Assembly: GCA_015057315.1 (NCBI GenBank)
Contig: SVER01000024.1
Span: 1 to 53,113 of the forward strand
Length of the DNA stretch: 53,113 nucleotides
Origin: Pseudobutyrivibrio ruminis
Lineage (GTDB): Bacteria > Bacillota > Clostridia > Lachnospirales > Lachnospiraceae
Direction: 5' to 3'
Shown here in pieces: positions 26,270-33,676 of the stretch. Made by a program: the position numbers and the translations under genes. Position 1 is the first letter of the stretch. The number at the start of each line of letters is the position of its first letter. The notes beneath the pieces were generated by a model. That model had not been told where the DNA came from. It worked only from the letters and a program-made list of their open reading frames with translations, and did not search any database.

Positions 26270-26303
26270 TAACATCACTATCCTATTTTGATATTATATA
26301 TTC
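26270..26303 (+). promoter_or_regulatory. Possible leaderless promoter of araR
   Basis: TTAACA (26270-26275), a 16-base spacer and TATTAT (26292-26297) stop only six bases before the ATG at 26304. Transcription would begin at or near the start codon. No GGAG-like ribosome site precedes this ATG, unlike nearly all other genes here. Confidence 0.45.
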
Positions 26304-27371
26304 ATGATTAATTCAAAACACGAACTAATAATTAAAGATATAAAAAGCTCAATCAATGCAGGCAGTTTTAACGCTGGTGACAAAATACCATCAGAAAATC
26401 AGCTTGCAGCAAAATATGATGTCAGTAGGCAAACAGTAAGAAAGGCTTTAGGAAAGCTGATTGATGAGGGCTACCTCTATGCCATTCACGGAAGTGGCAC
26501 CTTCGTAGCCAGCCGCAAGGATAAGAAAAGGCATACTAAGAACATCGCTGTTGTTTCTACATTTATGTCCGACTATATCTTCCCTAGAGTAATACAGGGA
26601 ATTAACCAGGTCTTAGACGAAAACGGCTACAGTATTCTTCTTAAAACCACCAACAACTCCAGAAAGGGTGAGGCCTGGTGTATGGAAGAATTGTTATCCA
26701 AAAACATCGATGGAATGATTATCGAGCCTAGCCAAAGTGCTATTAGCTGTCAGCACCAGGTTCTTTACGACCAGATGGATGCTATGGGAATCCCATATGT
26801 TTTCATACAAGGATGCTACGAGGCAATGATGGACCGTCCATTTGTTATGCTTGATGACGTGGAAGGTGGAAAGCTAATCACCGAGCATCTGATTAGTCTA
26901 GGACACAAAAATATCGCTGGCATTTTTAAGGCTGACGACACCCAGGGCATCCTTCGCCACAAGGGTTACATCAAAGCACTACAGGCTGCCGGCATAGCCT
27001 ACAATCCTGATTTAGTTATCTGGTACCACACAAAGGATAAAACAATGAAGCCAATGGAAGGCTTAATTAGAATATTAGAAAGCGGCTTATCCTGTCATGC
27101 AGTGGTTTGCTACAATGACGAGATAGCCGCCGATGTTATAAAGGGTCTTCAAAATATTGGGCGAAGTGTGCCTCACGATATTTCCGTGACAGGCTTCGAC
27201 AATTCCCTACTTGCCCACAGCAAAGGAATCACAACCATCGCACATCCACAGGAGGAGCTTGGCAAAGTTGCCGCAACCACTCTGCTAGGCCTAATCGATG
27301 GAACCCTCCCCCGTAAGGATGCCCATATCCTGCTAGAGCCAAAGCTCATAGAACGAAAAAGCTGTTTCTAG
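26304..27371 (+). CDS. araR: AraR-type GntR/LacI chimeric transcriptional repressor
   Basis: A 355-residue regulator with an N-terminal GntR winged helix-turn-helix (about 1-70; IPSENQLAAKYDVSRQTVRK and HGSGTFV) joined to a LacI/periplasmic-binding effector domain (about 78-355). The signatures NIAVVSTFMSDYIFP, LLSKNIDGMIIEPS, LGHKNIAGIFKADDTQG and CYNDEIA follow Bacillus AraR closely, which senses L-arabinose and represses arabinose-use genes. No arabinose gene lies nearby, so it would act in trans or on itself. The start has no ribosome site and a -10 hexamer six bases upstream, hinting at a leaderless message. It converges on dapL with only 10 bp between stops. Confidence 0.88.
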   Translation: MINSKHELIIKDIKSSINAGSFNAGDKIPSENQLAAKYDVSRQTVRKALGKLIDEGYLYAIHGSGTFVASRKDKKRHTKNIAVVSTFMSDYIFPRVIQGINQVLDENGYSILLKTTNNSRKGEAWCMEELLSKNIDGMIIEPSQSAISCQHQVLYDQMDAMGIPYVFIQGCYEAMMDRPFVMLDDVEGGKLITEHLISLGHKNIAGIFKADDTQGILRHKGYIKALQAAGIAYNPDLVIWYHTKDKTMKPMEGLIRILESGLSCHAVVCYNDEIAADVIKGLQNIGRSVPHDISVTGFDNSLLAHSKGITTIAHPQEELGKVAATTLLGLIDGTLPRKDAHILLEPKLIERKSCF

Positions 27372-27381
27372 AAGCAGCCGC

Positions 27382-28596
27382 TTATATACCTTTTATACGC
27401 TCAATTGCTCTAGCGGTATTTTCAGCAGAACCGAAGGCTGTCAGGCGGAAGTATCCTTCACCTGATGGTCCGAAGCCTGCTCCTGGAGTTCCAACAATCT
27501 GAACATTTTCCAATAAATAATCAAAGAAATCCCAAGAAGTCATATTGTTAGGTGTCTTAAGCCAAATGTAAGGAGCGTTAACACCACCATATACTTCGAA
27601 GCCTGCGTCCTTGAGGCCTGTATAGATTGTCTTGGCGTTGTTCATGTAGTAGCCAACCTGCTCCTTAATCTGAGCCTGACCTTCTGCTGAATAAACTGCC
27701 TCGCCAGCGCGCTGGATGATGTATGGAGCTCCGTTAAACTTGGTGCCGTGACGTCTAGCCCACATTCCGTGAAGTGATGCACCATCAAATACCAAATCCT
27801 TAGGTACTACAGTATATCCAAGACGTACACCTGTGAAGCCTGCGTTCTTAGAGAAAGAATGAATCTCTATAGCACAGGTGCGGGCACCTGTACATTCATA
27901 AATAGAATGTGGTACATCTGCTTCAGAAATATAAGCCTCGTAAGCTGCATCAAATATAATCAGGCAGCCATTTTTATTAGCATAATCAACCCATAGCTGA
28001 AGCTGACTCTTTGTAAGAGTTGTTCCAGTTGGATTGTTTGGAAGGCAAAGATAAATAACATCTGGAGTCTCCTTTGGAAACTCTGGAACGAATTTATTCT
28101 CTGCTGTGGTTGGCATGTAAATAAGATCCGACCACTTTCCTGTAGCTTCATCGTATGAACCACATCTTCCAGCCATAACGTTTGAATCAACATATACAGG
28201 ATAAACAGGGTCACATACTGCTATTTTAACATTAGAAGCGAACAGTTCCTGAATATCTGCCGAATCAGATTTTGCACCATCTGATACAAAAATCTCATCA
28301 GCGCTGATATCGCAGCCTCTAGACTGATAGTCGTTTTTGGCAATAGCCTCTCGTAAAAATGGATAACCTAAATCAGGTGCATAACCGTGAAATGTTGATG
28401 CGTTACCCATTTCATCAACTGCACTGTGAAGTGCATTTATCATAGCTGGGGCTATTGGCTGTGTAACATCACCAATTCCAAGTCTAATGATATCCGCATT
28501 AGGATTAGCCTCGGAATAAGCAGCAACCTTTTTCGCAATTGTTGAAAAAAGATAGCTTCCTGGAAGTTTTGCAAAATTAGAATTAACCTTAAACAT
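27382..28596 (-). CDS. dapL: LL-diaminopimelate aminotransferase
   Basis: A 404-residue fold-type I PLP aminotransferase converting tetrahydrodipicolinate directly to LL-diaminopimelate for lysine and peptidoglycan. Markers are the N-terminal LPGSYLFSTIAKKV, LGIGDVTQPI, FVSDGAKSD, CLPNNPTG, and the PLP lysine in IEIHSFSKNAGFTG (about residue 250), as in the DapL family of Clostridia, plants and Chlamydia. The length is typical. The ATG follows GGGAGG. It lies directly downstream of hisA in the same direction (24 bp gap), with no obvious pathway link between the two. Confidence 0.95.
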   Translation of the reverse strand: MFKVNSNFAKLPGSYLFSTIAKKVAAYSEANPNADIIRLGIGDVTQPIAPAMINALHSAVDEMGNASTFHGYAPDLGYPFLREAIAKNDYQSRGCDISADEIFVSDGAKSDSADIQELFASNVKIAVCDPVYPVYVDSNVMAGRCGSYDEATGKWSDLIYMPTTAENKFVPEFPKETPDVIYLCLPNNPTGTTLTKSQLQLWVDYANKNGCLIIFDAAYEAYISEADVPHSIYECTGARTCAIEIHSFSKNAGFTGVRLGYTVVPKDLVFDGASLHGMWARRHGTKFNGAPYIIQRAGEAVYSAEGQAQIKEQVGYYMNNAKTIYTGLKDAGFEVYGGVNAPYIWLKTPNNMTSWDFFDYLLENVQIVGTPGAGFGPSGEGYFRLTAFGSAENTARAIERIKGI

Positions 28597-28620
28597 GTTC
28601 GCCTCCCTTTGAATATTAAA

Positions 28621-29409
28621 TTATCTGGTTGTTATTCTTTTAACTATTCGCTCATAGGATAAATTTCCGCCGAATAAATCCAGACACGAGCCAACAGTAA
28701 AATCCATATTATTATCGCTGAGATAGCTGATAAGCTCGATGTCGCCATAATCAGAGACACCGCCTGCGTAAGTGATTGGCACTCTCTTATAGCGGGCCAA
28801 GAATCCAACTAAATCTCTGTCGATTCCGTTTTGTCTGCCTTCAACATCTGCTGCATGAATCAAAAACTCATCACAGTAATAAGCTAATCTATCAAGGAAA
28901 TTGTATGTGATAATCTCCTTTGAAACCTTCTGCCAGCGATCTGTAACAATTACATATTTATCATCAACTCTGGTACATGACAAATCAAGAACCAAGTGTT
29001 CTCTGCCAACAGCATTTGATATACGCTTAAGGGCATCATAATCCACCCTTCCATCATTAAAAACAAAGGAAGTAACGATTACATGGCTGGCACCTGCATC
29101 GATAAACTCCTTGGCGTTTTTATCATCAACGCCTCCACCGTACTGCATGCCATTTGGGAATGTGCTAAGTGCCTTGATAGCTTCTTTCATAGAAGCCTTG
29201 TACTCTTTGGTGCCTTTCATATTAAGGTTAATAATATGGCCACCATTTAGGTTGTCAGCCTTGTAGATATTTGCATAATAAGCTGCATCCTTATCGGCTA
29301 CAAAATTCTCCTTTGGCTGTCCATCAGCCTTTCCCAAATCTGAGATAGTATCTCCTACTATCTGCTTTACCTTTCCGTTGTGAATGTCAATGCATGGTCT
29401 GAAACGCAA
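28621..29409 (-). CDS. hisA: Eukaryotic-type HisA (ProFAR isomerase)
   Basis: A 262-residue TIM-barrel protein for the fourth step of histidine synthesis, isomerising ProFAR to PRFAR. It resembles the fungal/plant HIS6 type rather than the usual bacterial HisA. The N-terminal RFRPCIDIHNGKVKQIVG carries the catalytic Asp, HIINLNMKGT, MQYGGGVDD, and the second-half ITYAGGVSDYGDI and FTVGSCLDLFGG supply phosphate sites. It begins with TTG at 29407-29409, preceded by GGGGAGG eight bases upstream; no ATG fits. It stands alone, without other his genes, consistent with replacement of the operon hisA by a foreign gene, which is inference. Confidence 0.88.
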   Translation of the reverse strand: MRFRPCIDIHNGKVKQIVGDTISDLGKADGQPKENFVADKDAAYYANIYKADNLNGGHIINLNMKGTKEYKASMKEAIKALSTFPNGMQYGGGVDDKNAKEFIDAGASHVIVTSFVFNDGRVDYDALKRISNAVGREHLVLDLSCTRVDDKYVIVTDRWQKVSKEIITYNFLDRLAYYCDEFLIHAADVEGRQNGIDRDLVGFLARYKRVPITYAGGVSDYGDIELISYLSDNNMDFTVGSCLDLFGGNLSYERIVKRITTR

Positions 29410-29455
29410 TTTCTCGTCCTCCCCTTTTATAGTTTAGTCATTAAGCAAGTAAAAA

Positions 29456-30760
29456 TTAACGTAAATTATAATCGCAACCAGAAATATTTTCAATTACACT
29501 TTCGTAGAAAATTGTGGCAATTTTCAATAAATATTCGGTATCTTTCACACCTGCTGTCTCATAGCAAGAATGCATTGCAAGCTGAGCCAATCCTATATCA
29601 ACACCATTAATAGAAACATGGGCGTTAGAAATGTTTCCAAGTGTAGAACCGCCTGCAACATCAGATCGGTTTACAAATGTCTGATAAGGCACCTTAGCCT
29701 TGTTGCAAAGCTCTGTGAAAATGCCAAATGCAAGACCATCAGTCATATACTTCTGATTAGCATTGAACTTGATAACAACACCTTCATTCATAAATACCTT
29801 GTTTGTAGGATCGCTCTTTTCAGGGTAGTTAGGATGAAGAGCATGTGCATTGTCAGCAGATACCATAAATGAATTAGCAATTGCTGTTAAAAGTGTAGAA
29901 TTATTTCCACCCATTGCCTCGTTAATTCTAACAAGAGCATCATAAAGGAATGTTGAATCAGCACCCTGCTTTGTGCCGCTTCCTACTTCTTCGTTATCAA
30001 ATGTTACATGAATCTGAACTGCAGACTCTGAATTCTTAGCATTAAGAAGTCCCATCATTGAACTGTAAGAGCACTGAAGGTCATCTAATCTTCTGATTGA
30101 AATAAACTCATCCTTAGCACCCCAAACCTTACCAGGCTCTCTGTTGTATAAGAATAAATCGCTTCCTAAGATTTCGTCTTCCTTAACAGATAAGCTTTCT
30201 GCAACAAGCTTCTTAAGGTTAAAATCTTCATCCATAGAAACAAGTGGAAGCATATCCTTTTGAGCATTGTACTTATAGCCGTCATTTGCCTCACGGTTCA
30301 TGTGAATAGCAAGGGATGGAAGCATGCACAAATCCTTGTCTAAATTAACAAGCTTTGTTTCAATACCATTTTTAGTCTTAACAATGGCGCGACCTGCAAT
30401 AGAAAGAGGTCTGTCAAACCATGGAGCCATAAGCATTCCGCCGTACTTTTCTGTATTAAGCTTTACATAGTGGCCTTCCTTCATCTCAGGCATTTCCTTA
30501 ATACGGAAGCTTGGTGAATCGCTGTGAGACGCCATAATCATGAAGCTCTTGTATTCATCCCTTGGCATTCTAAATGCAAGAATTGATGAACCGTTTCTTG
30601 TAACGAAATAATTCTTACCAAACTCAAGCTTCCACTCCTTAGCCTCTGAAAGCTCCACAAAGCCTGCATCTAAGAATCTTTGTCTTTCATTTGCTACAAC
30701 GTGAAACTGTGATGGACTCTCCTCTATAAATTCAAATAAACCTTTTACTGTTTCATTCAT
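29456..30760 (-). CDS. M18 family aminopeptidase
   Basis: A 434-residue zinc aminopeptidase of the aspartyl aminopeptidase (DAP/ApeB-type) family, which trims N-terminal residues from peptides in the cytoplasm. Metal and catalytic motifs are ASHSDSPSFRIKE (about residue 78), VTFDNEEVGSGTKQGADS (about 250) and VSADNAHALHPNYPEKSDP (about 287), with a C-terminal NVDVAGGSTLG-like RSDVAGGSTLGNI and MHSCYETAG. The length is as expected. Its ATG overlaps the stop of the flavin-reductase-like gene (ATGA), so the two are co-translated. Confidence 0.93.
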   Translation of the reverse strand: MNETVKGLFEFIEESPSQFHVVANERQRFLDAGFVELSEAKEWKLEFGKNYFVTRNGSSILAFRMPRDEYKSFMIMASHSDSPSFRIKEMPEMKEGHYVKLNTEKYGGMLMAPWFDRPLSIAGRAIVKTKNGIETKLVNLDKDLCMLPSLAIHMNREANDGYKYNAQKDMLPLVSMDEDFNLKKLVAESLSVKEDEILGSDLFLYNREPGKVWGAKDEFISIRRLDDLQCSYSSMMGLLNAKNSESAVQIHVTFDNEEVGSGTKQGADSTFLYDALVRINEAMGGNNSTLLTAIANSFMVSADNAHALHPNYPEKSDPTNKVFMNEGVVIKFNANQKYMTDGLAFGIFTELCNKAKVPYQTFVNRSDVAGGSTLGNISNAHVSINGVDIGLAQLAMHSCYETAGVKDTEYLLKIATIFYESVIENISGCDYNLR

Positions 30761-31332
30761 TTTTTCTTTCCTTCTTTCTTTATTGAATATCCAAAAGTCC
30801 CTTTAGGACTGGTTAGGCCATAATATGTTCCATGGGAATAAGCAAGCAGATTGGCTTTTTCAAGTTCAAACTTGCCAGTTTCATTCATATAGCTTTCATC
30901 TGCATGGACAGCCAAAACATCAGCAACAAACATGGTGTGACTACCATATTCGTGTGCTTCCTTAACTCTGCACTCTATGTTAACCGGGGATTCGGCAATA
31001 AGAGGAACATTGATTTCGTCAGCCTCTTCCTTATGAAGATTGCATCTTGCAAACTTATCTACATCCCTGCCGCTTTGTACACCACAAAAATCTGTAGCAA
31101 AGCTAAGCTCCTCAGTAGTTAAGTTAATTGCAAATTCCCCTGTGTCTTTTATCATCTGATAGGAATATCTGCTAGGTCTTACAGATATATATGCCATTGG
31201 TGGATTAGTGCACACCGTACCTGTCCAGGCTACTGTAAGCACATTATCATTTCCATCCTTATCACGGCATGTAACCAAAACAGCCGGAAGGGGATATACC
31301 ATATTTCCTGGCTTCCATTTTTGTTTTCCCAT
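30757..31332 (-). CDS. Flavin reductase-like (FMN-binding) protein
   Basis: A 191-residue split-barrel FMN-binding protein of the flavin reductase/flavoredoxin family. Typical segments are PLPAVLVTCRDKDG, AWTGTVCTNPPMAYISVRPSRYSY and TGEFAINLTTEE, with a long insert before EYGSHTMFVADVLAV. The partner and physiological electron acceptor are unknown. ATG at 31332 is chosen because AGGAGG sits five bases upstream; a GTG two codons earlier touches the ribosome site. It is coupled (ATGA overlap) to the M18 aminopeptidase, a pairing with no obvious metabolic logic. Confidence 0.88.
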   Translation of the reverse strand: MGKQKWKPGNMVYPLPAVLVTCRDKDGNDNVLTVAWTGTVCTNPPMAYISVRPSRYSYQMIKDTGEFAINLTTEELSFATDFCGVQSGRDVDKFARCNLHKEEADEINVPLIAESPVNIECRVKEAHEYGSHTMFVADVLAVHADESYMNETGKFELEKANLLAYSHGTYYGLTSPKGTFGYSIKKEGKKK

Positions 31333-31381
31333 GTTCACCTCCTAAAAAACTACCCTACTAATATACTCTAAAAAATCCCAT

Positions 31382-31411
31382 AAGAAAAGGGGCTTGCACA
31401 TAAGCAGCCCC
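31382..31411 (-). terminator. Rho-independent terminator after the 51-residue gene
   Basis: On the minus strand GGGGCTGC, a short loop and GCAAGCCCC are followed by TTTTCTTAT. It sits 10 bp past the stop of the small gene at 31422. Confidence 0.8.
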
Positions 31412-31421
31412 ACTTAAAATA

Positions 31422-31577
31422 CTATTTATAAATCGGCTTTCTTGTAGCAAAATCGATTATCTTTTTTCGCTCCTCAAACTCAGCCTTAAATTCCTCTTTC
31501 TTTTTCTCCAATTCCTTTTTTACCTCATCGGTAATTGGAGTTCCCCTGTACATTGCGCAATATCCATACCCTAACAT
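31422..31577 (-). CDS. Small 51-residue protein, unknown function
   Basis: A short gene with a very strong ribosome site (GGAGGAGGGG) before an ATG at 31575-31577, followed by a terminator. The product begins MLGYGYCAMYRGTPI and then forms a charged helix rich in Lys and Glu (KKELEKKKEEFKAEFEERKK). A 12-codon upstream extension exists but lacks start signals. The good translation signals and own terminator suggest a real expressed microprotein; no family is recognised. Confidence 0.6.
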   Translation of the reverse strand: MLGYGYCAMYRGTPITDEVKKELEKKKEEFKAEFEERKKIIDFATRKPIYK

Positions 31578-31692
31578 AACAACCCCTCCTCCTAAATTTG
31601 CAGGCAACCCCACTCATTCAGATTGCCTCTGGCAAATTATTAGTGATAGACATATTCTAGCAAATGTATATTGACAATGTGTGACGATTTAG

Positions 31693-32583
31693 TTAATTTT
31701 CAGATTTTTCTTCCATCATTTCAGAAAAAGTTCCCATATATACATTATCTTTTCCAAGAAGGAATTTTAAATCATCCATAAAAGCCTTGGTCTTAGGATC
31801 GTTTTCAAAGCCTCTAGAAATTATTTCCTCTAAAAACTGCTCCCCGATTTCAGAATCAATAATATAATCTCTATCCTCTTCAAAATCGTCAAAGCTGCGG
31901 TTCTTAACGTATTCCCCTCTGAACTTCTTGTATTCGGCGGCTTTCTTGCCATCGTATCGCATTTCATCCTGCTCAATAATGCGAATACAATTAAGCATAT
32001 CCTCGGCATCTGATAAAGCATTATGCTCCACATAGCCACCAAGACCACAGATAGTCTTCATATCTGCAAGAGACAGATTTGCATCAAGCCCATCTGTAAC
32101 ATCTAGGCTTACTTCCTTTTGGATGTTTTCAAAGGTGCTGATAAATTTACCTACGCTACGCTTAAGTGGCTTTTCCAGATTGCGAGATTCGAAATCCCTT
32201 TGGAAGCTGTTTTTATCACCGCCCCAAACACAGATTTTGCCAACCTGATATTTGCGAATCATGGTAATAAGCTCTGTCATTACATCCTCATAATCTGGTG
32301 CAAATTCCAAGTCCTCATTAGTAAGACCAGTGAGCTCTGTAATAAGTGGTGGTAGCTTGTGTCCTGGACGAAGTCTGACTGTGGAATAGAACCTGTCAAG
32401 CTCCTCATGGGCTGGATTAGTAATGATTACACCAACAGATATTACATCCTCGATAGAGCTTTTCTTATACCTTGCACTTAAATACTCAGCATCCAAAAAT
32501 GCCTGATTTTTCCCCTTGTAGCCTGCTGGCGCAGTCTGACTTGGACCCTTTATTTTTTTATTTGAATTATTAACTGTTGCCAA
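31693..32583 (-). CDS. DEDDh-type 3'-5' exonuclease domain protein
   Basis: A 296-residue protein with the DnaQ/KapD-like exonuclease fold. The first acidic motif is FLDAEYL (about residue 29, D-x-E). The second region includes ELTGLTNEDLEFAPDYEDV, where the Asp lies, and the HNALSDAEDM motif (about residue 183) gives the catalytic His and Asp. A charged C-terminal extension (about 200-296) is not recognised. It starts with TTG at 32581-32583, with GGAG eight bases upstream. Related KapD-like proteins process RNA or DNA ends; the target here is unknown. Confidence 0.85.
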   Translation of the reverse strand: MATVNNSNKKIKGPSQTAPAGYKGKNQAFLDAEYLSARYKKSSIEDVISVGVIITNPAHEELDRFYSTVRLRPGHKLPPLITELTGLTNEDLEFAPDYEDVMTELITMIRKYQVGKICVWGGDKNSFQRDFESRNLEKPLKRSVGKFISTFENIQKEVSLDVTDGLDANLSLADMKTICGLGGYVEHNALSDAEDMLNCIRIIEQDEMRYDGKKAAEYKKFRGEYVKNRSFDDFEEDRDYIIDSEIGEQFLEEIISRGFENDPKTKAFMDDLKFLLGKDNVYMGTFSEMMEEKSEN

Positions 32584-32772
32584 TATTTATCTCCGTAAAA
32601 TAACTAATTAATTACATAAATCTTATCATGTTTTTGAACCATCAACAACCTTGTAAAATTCTTCCACTTAATAGATTGTGGTTTATGTTATCATACACAC
32701 AATTATTTCATAATTTTAGTTTATAATAACACTTAAAAGTGGGAGTGTGTTTACCAGGTCAGGAGCAATATT

Positions 32773-33411
32773 ATGGCTGATATCAGTGTAAAAAACAATA
32801 TTCATATAGAAGACACAACGGTCACTAAGGCTGCGCCTTCATCCCATAGTTCTAAGCCTGCTGATAGTGAAAAGCAGCCAGTTTCGGATAAATCAACTGA
32901 TGTTTTAACCAAAGAATATGGCCCTGTTGTATCCTCTTCAAAGGATGGAGATACTGTCCGCGTTAAGCATGATAGTGATGAGGAAACCAATCTTCACAAG
33001 ATACTGCAGGAAGAACTAGAAAGATTGTCCGAAAAGAAGTTTGAAATGCCTGATTATGAGGTTCATACGGCAACTAAAGAAATTCAGAAAAACACCTGGG
33101 ACATGGCAGAAGAAGCAAGAAATATCACATCCTTTGCAGGCTATTCCGATTCGGAACTAAAGCAGCTATATCTAAAAGGTGATATTTCACAAATAGACTA
33201 TAATCAGGAAATGGAATCAAGAACTGCCAGAAAAGCTTCTGAGGCAGAGGATTTACAAAGCTTCAACAACACCACTGCTAAAAGCTTTGCAAAGCTATCT
33301 CAGATTGAAAACGATGCTAACACTATAGATATGATTGAAACAGGGCAAATGTCAGATACAATTCCTGATGAAATAAGAATCCAGGCTCTTCAGAATTTCG
33401 ACATACTCTAA
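32773..33411 (+). CDS. Orphan 212-residue charged protein, unknown function
   Basis: A soluble, highly charged protein with no signal peptide or membrane span. The N-terminal 70 residues are Ser/Thr/Lys/Asp-rich and probably disordered, followed by helices (about 75-195) such as LHKILQEELERLSEKKFEMP. It is preceded by CAGGAG and followed by a terminator, so it is a single transcript. It resembles in style, not by any recognised domain, small flagellum-associated proteins of Lachnospiraceae. No function is proposed. Confidence 0.65.
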   Translation: MADISVKNNIHIEDTTVTKAAPSSHSSKPADSEKQPVSDKSTDVLTKEYGPVVSSSKDGDTVRVKHDSDEETNLHKILQEELERLSEKKFEMPDYEVHTATKEIQKNTWDMAEEARNITSFAGYSDSELKQLYLKGDISQIDYNQEMESRTARKASEAEDLQSFNNTTAKSFAKLSQIENDANTIDMIETGQMSDTIPDEIRIQALQNFDIL

Positions 33412-33441
33412 TCCCCGCAGATTTAATTCTACATTTTACAT

Positions 33442-33470
33442 AAAAATCCTTGCCAGGCAGGGATTTTTTT
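33442..33470 (+). terminator. Rho-independent terminator of the 212-residue gene
   Basis: AAAAATCCTTGCC and GGCAGGGATTTTTTT form a stem with one G-U pair followed by seven T residues, 30 bp past the stop. Confidence 0.8.
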
Positions 33471-33494
33471 GTGTTTATACACATTGTACTTTTT

Positions 33495-33512
33495 TGTATT
33501 TATATAAATACA
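33495..33512. promoter_or_regulatory. 18-bp perfect palindrome upstream of pflB
   Basis: TGTATTTATATAAATACA is an exact 18-bp palindrome about 165 bp before the pflB start and 25 bp after a terminator, so it is not part of that terminator. It may be a regulator site; the regulator is unknown. Confidence 0.4.
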
Positions 33513-33538
33513 TTTAATTATGTTTTTATTCAAATACA

Positions 33539-33571
33539 TTGTTAATTTTTTATCAGACCTATGTTATATTG
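33539..33571 (+). promoter_or_regulatory. Candidate Rex operator overlapping the pflB promoter
   Basis: TTGTTAATTTTTTATCAG (33539-33556) fits the Rex redox-repressor pattern TTGTTAA-N4-TTAACAA in 12 of 14 informative positions. It coincides with a -35-like TTGTTA, and an extended -10 (TGTTATATT) follows 20 bases on. Rex sites in front of fermentation genes such as pflB are known in other Firmicutes; assignment here is by pattern only. Confidence 0.45.
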
Positions 33572-33676
33572 TAAATGAGCTAGTACGTTAGTTATATCTA
33601 ACTGTCCATAGTATAGCTAACACAACCCCACTAGCATAACCAATAACATTTATAATTTCAGAAAGGGATTGAATCA

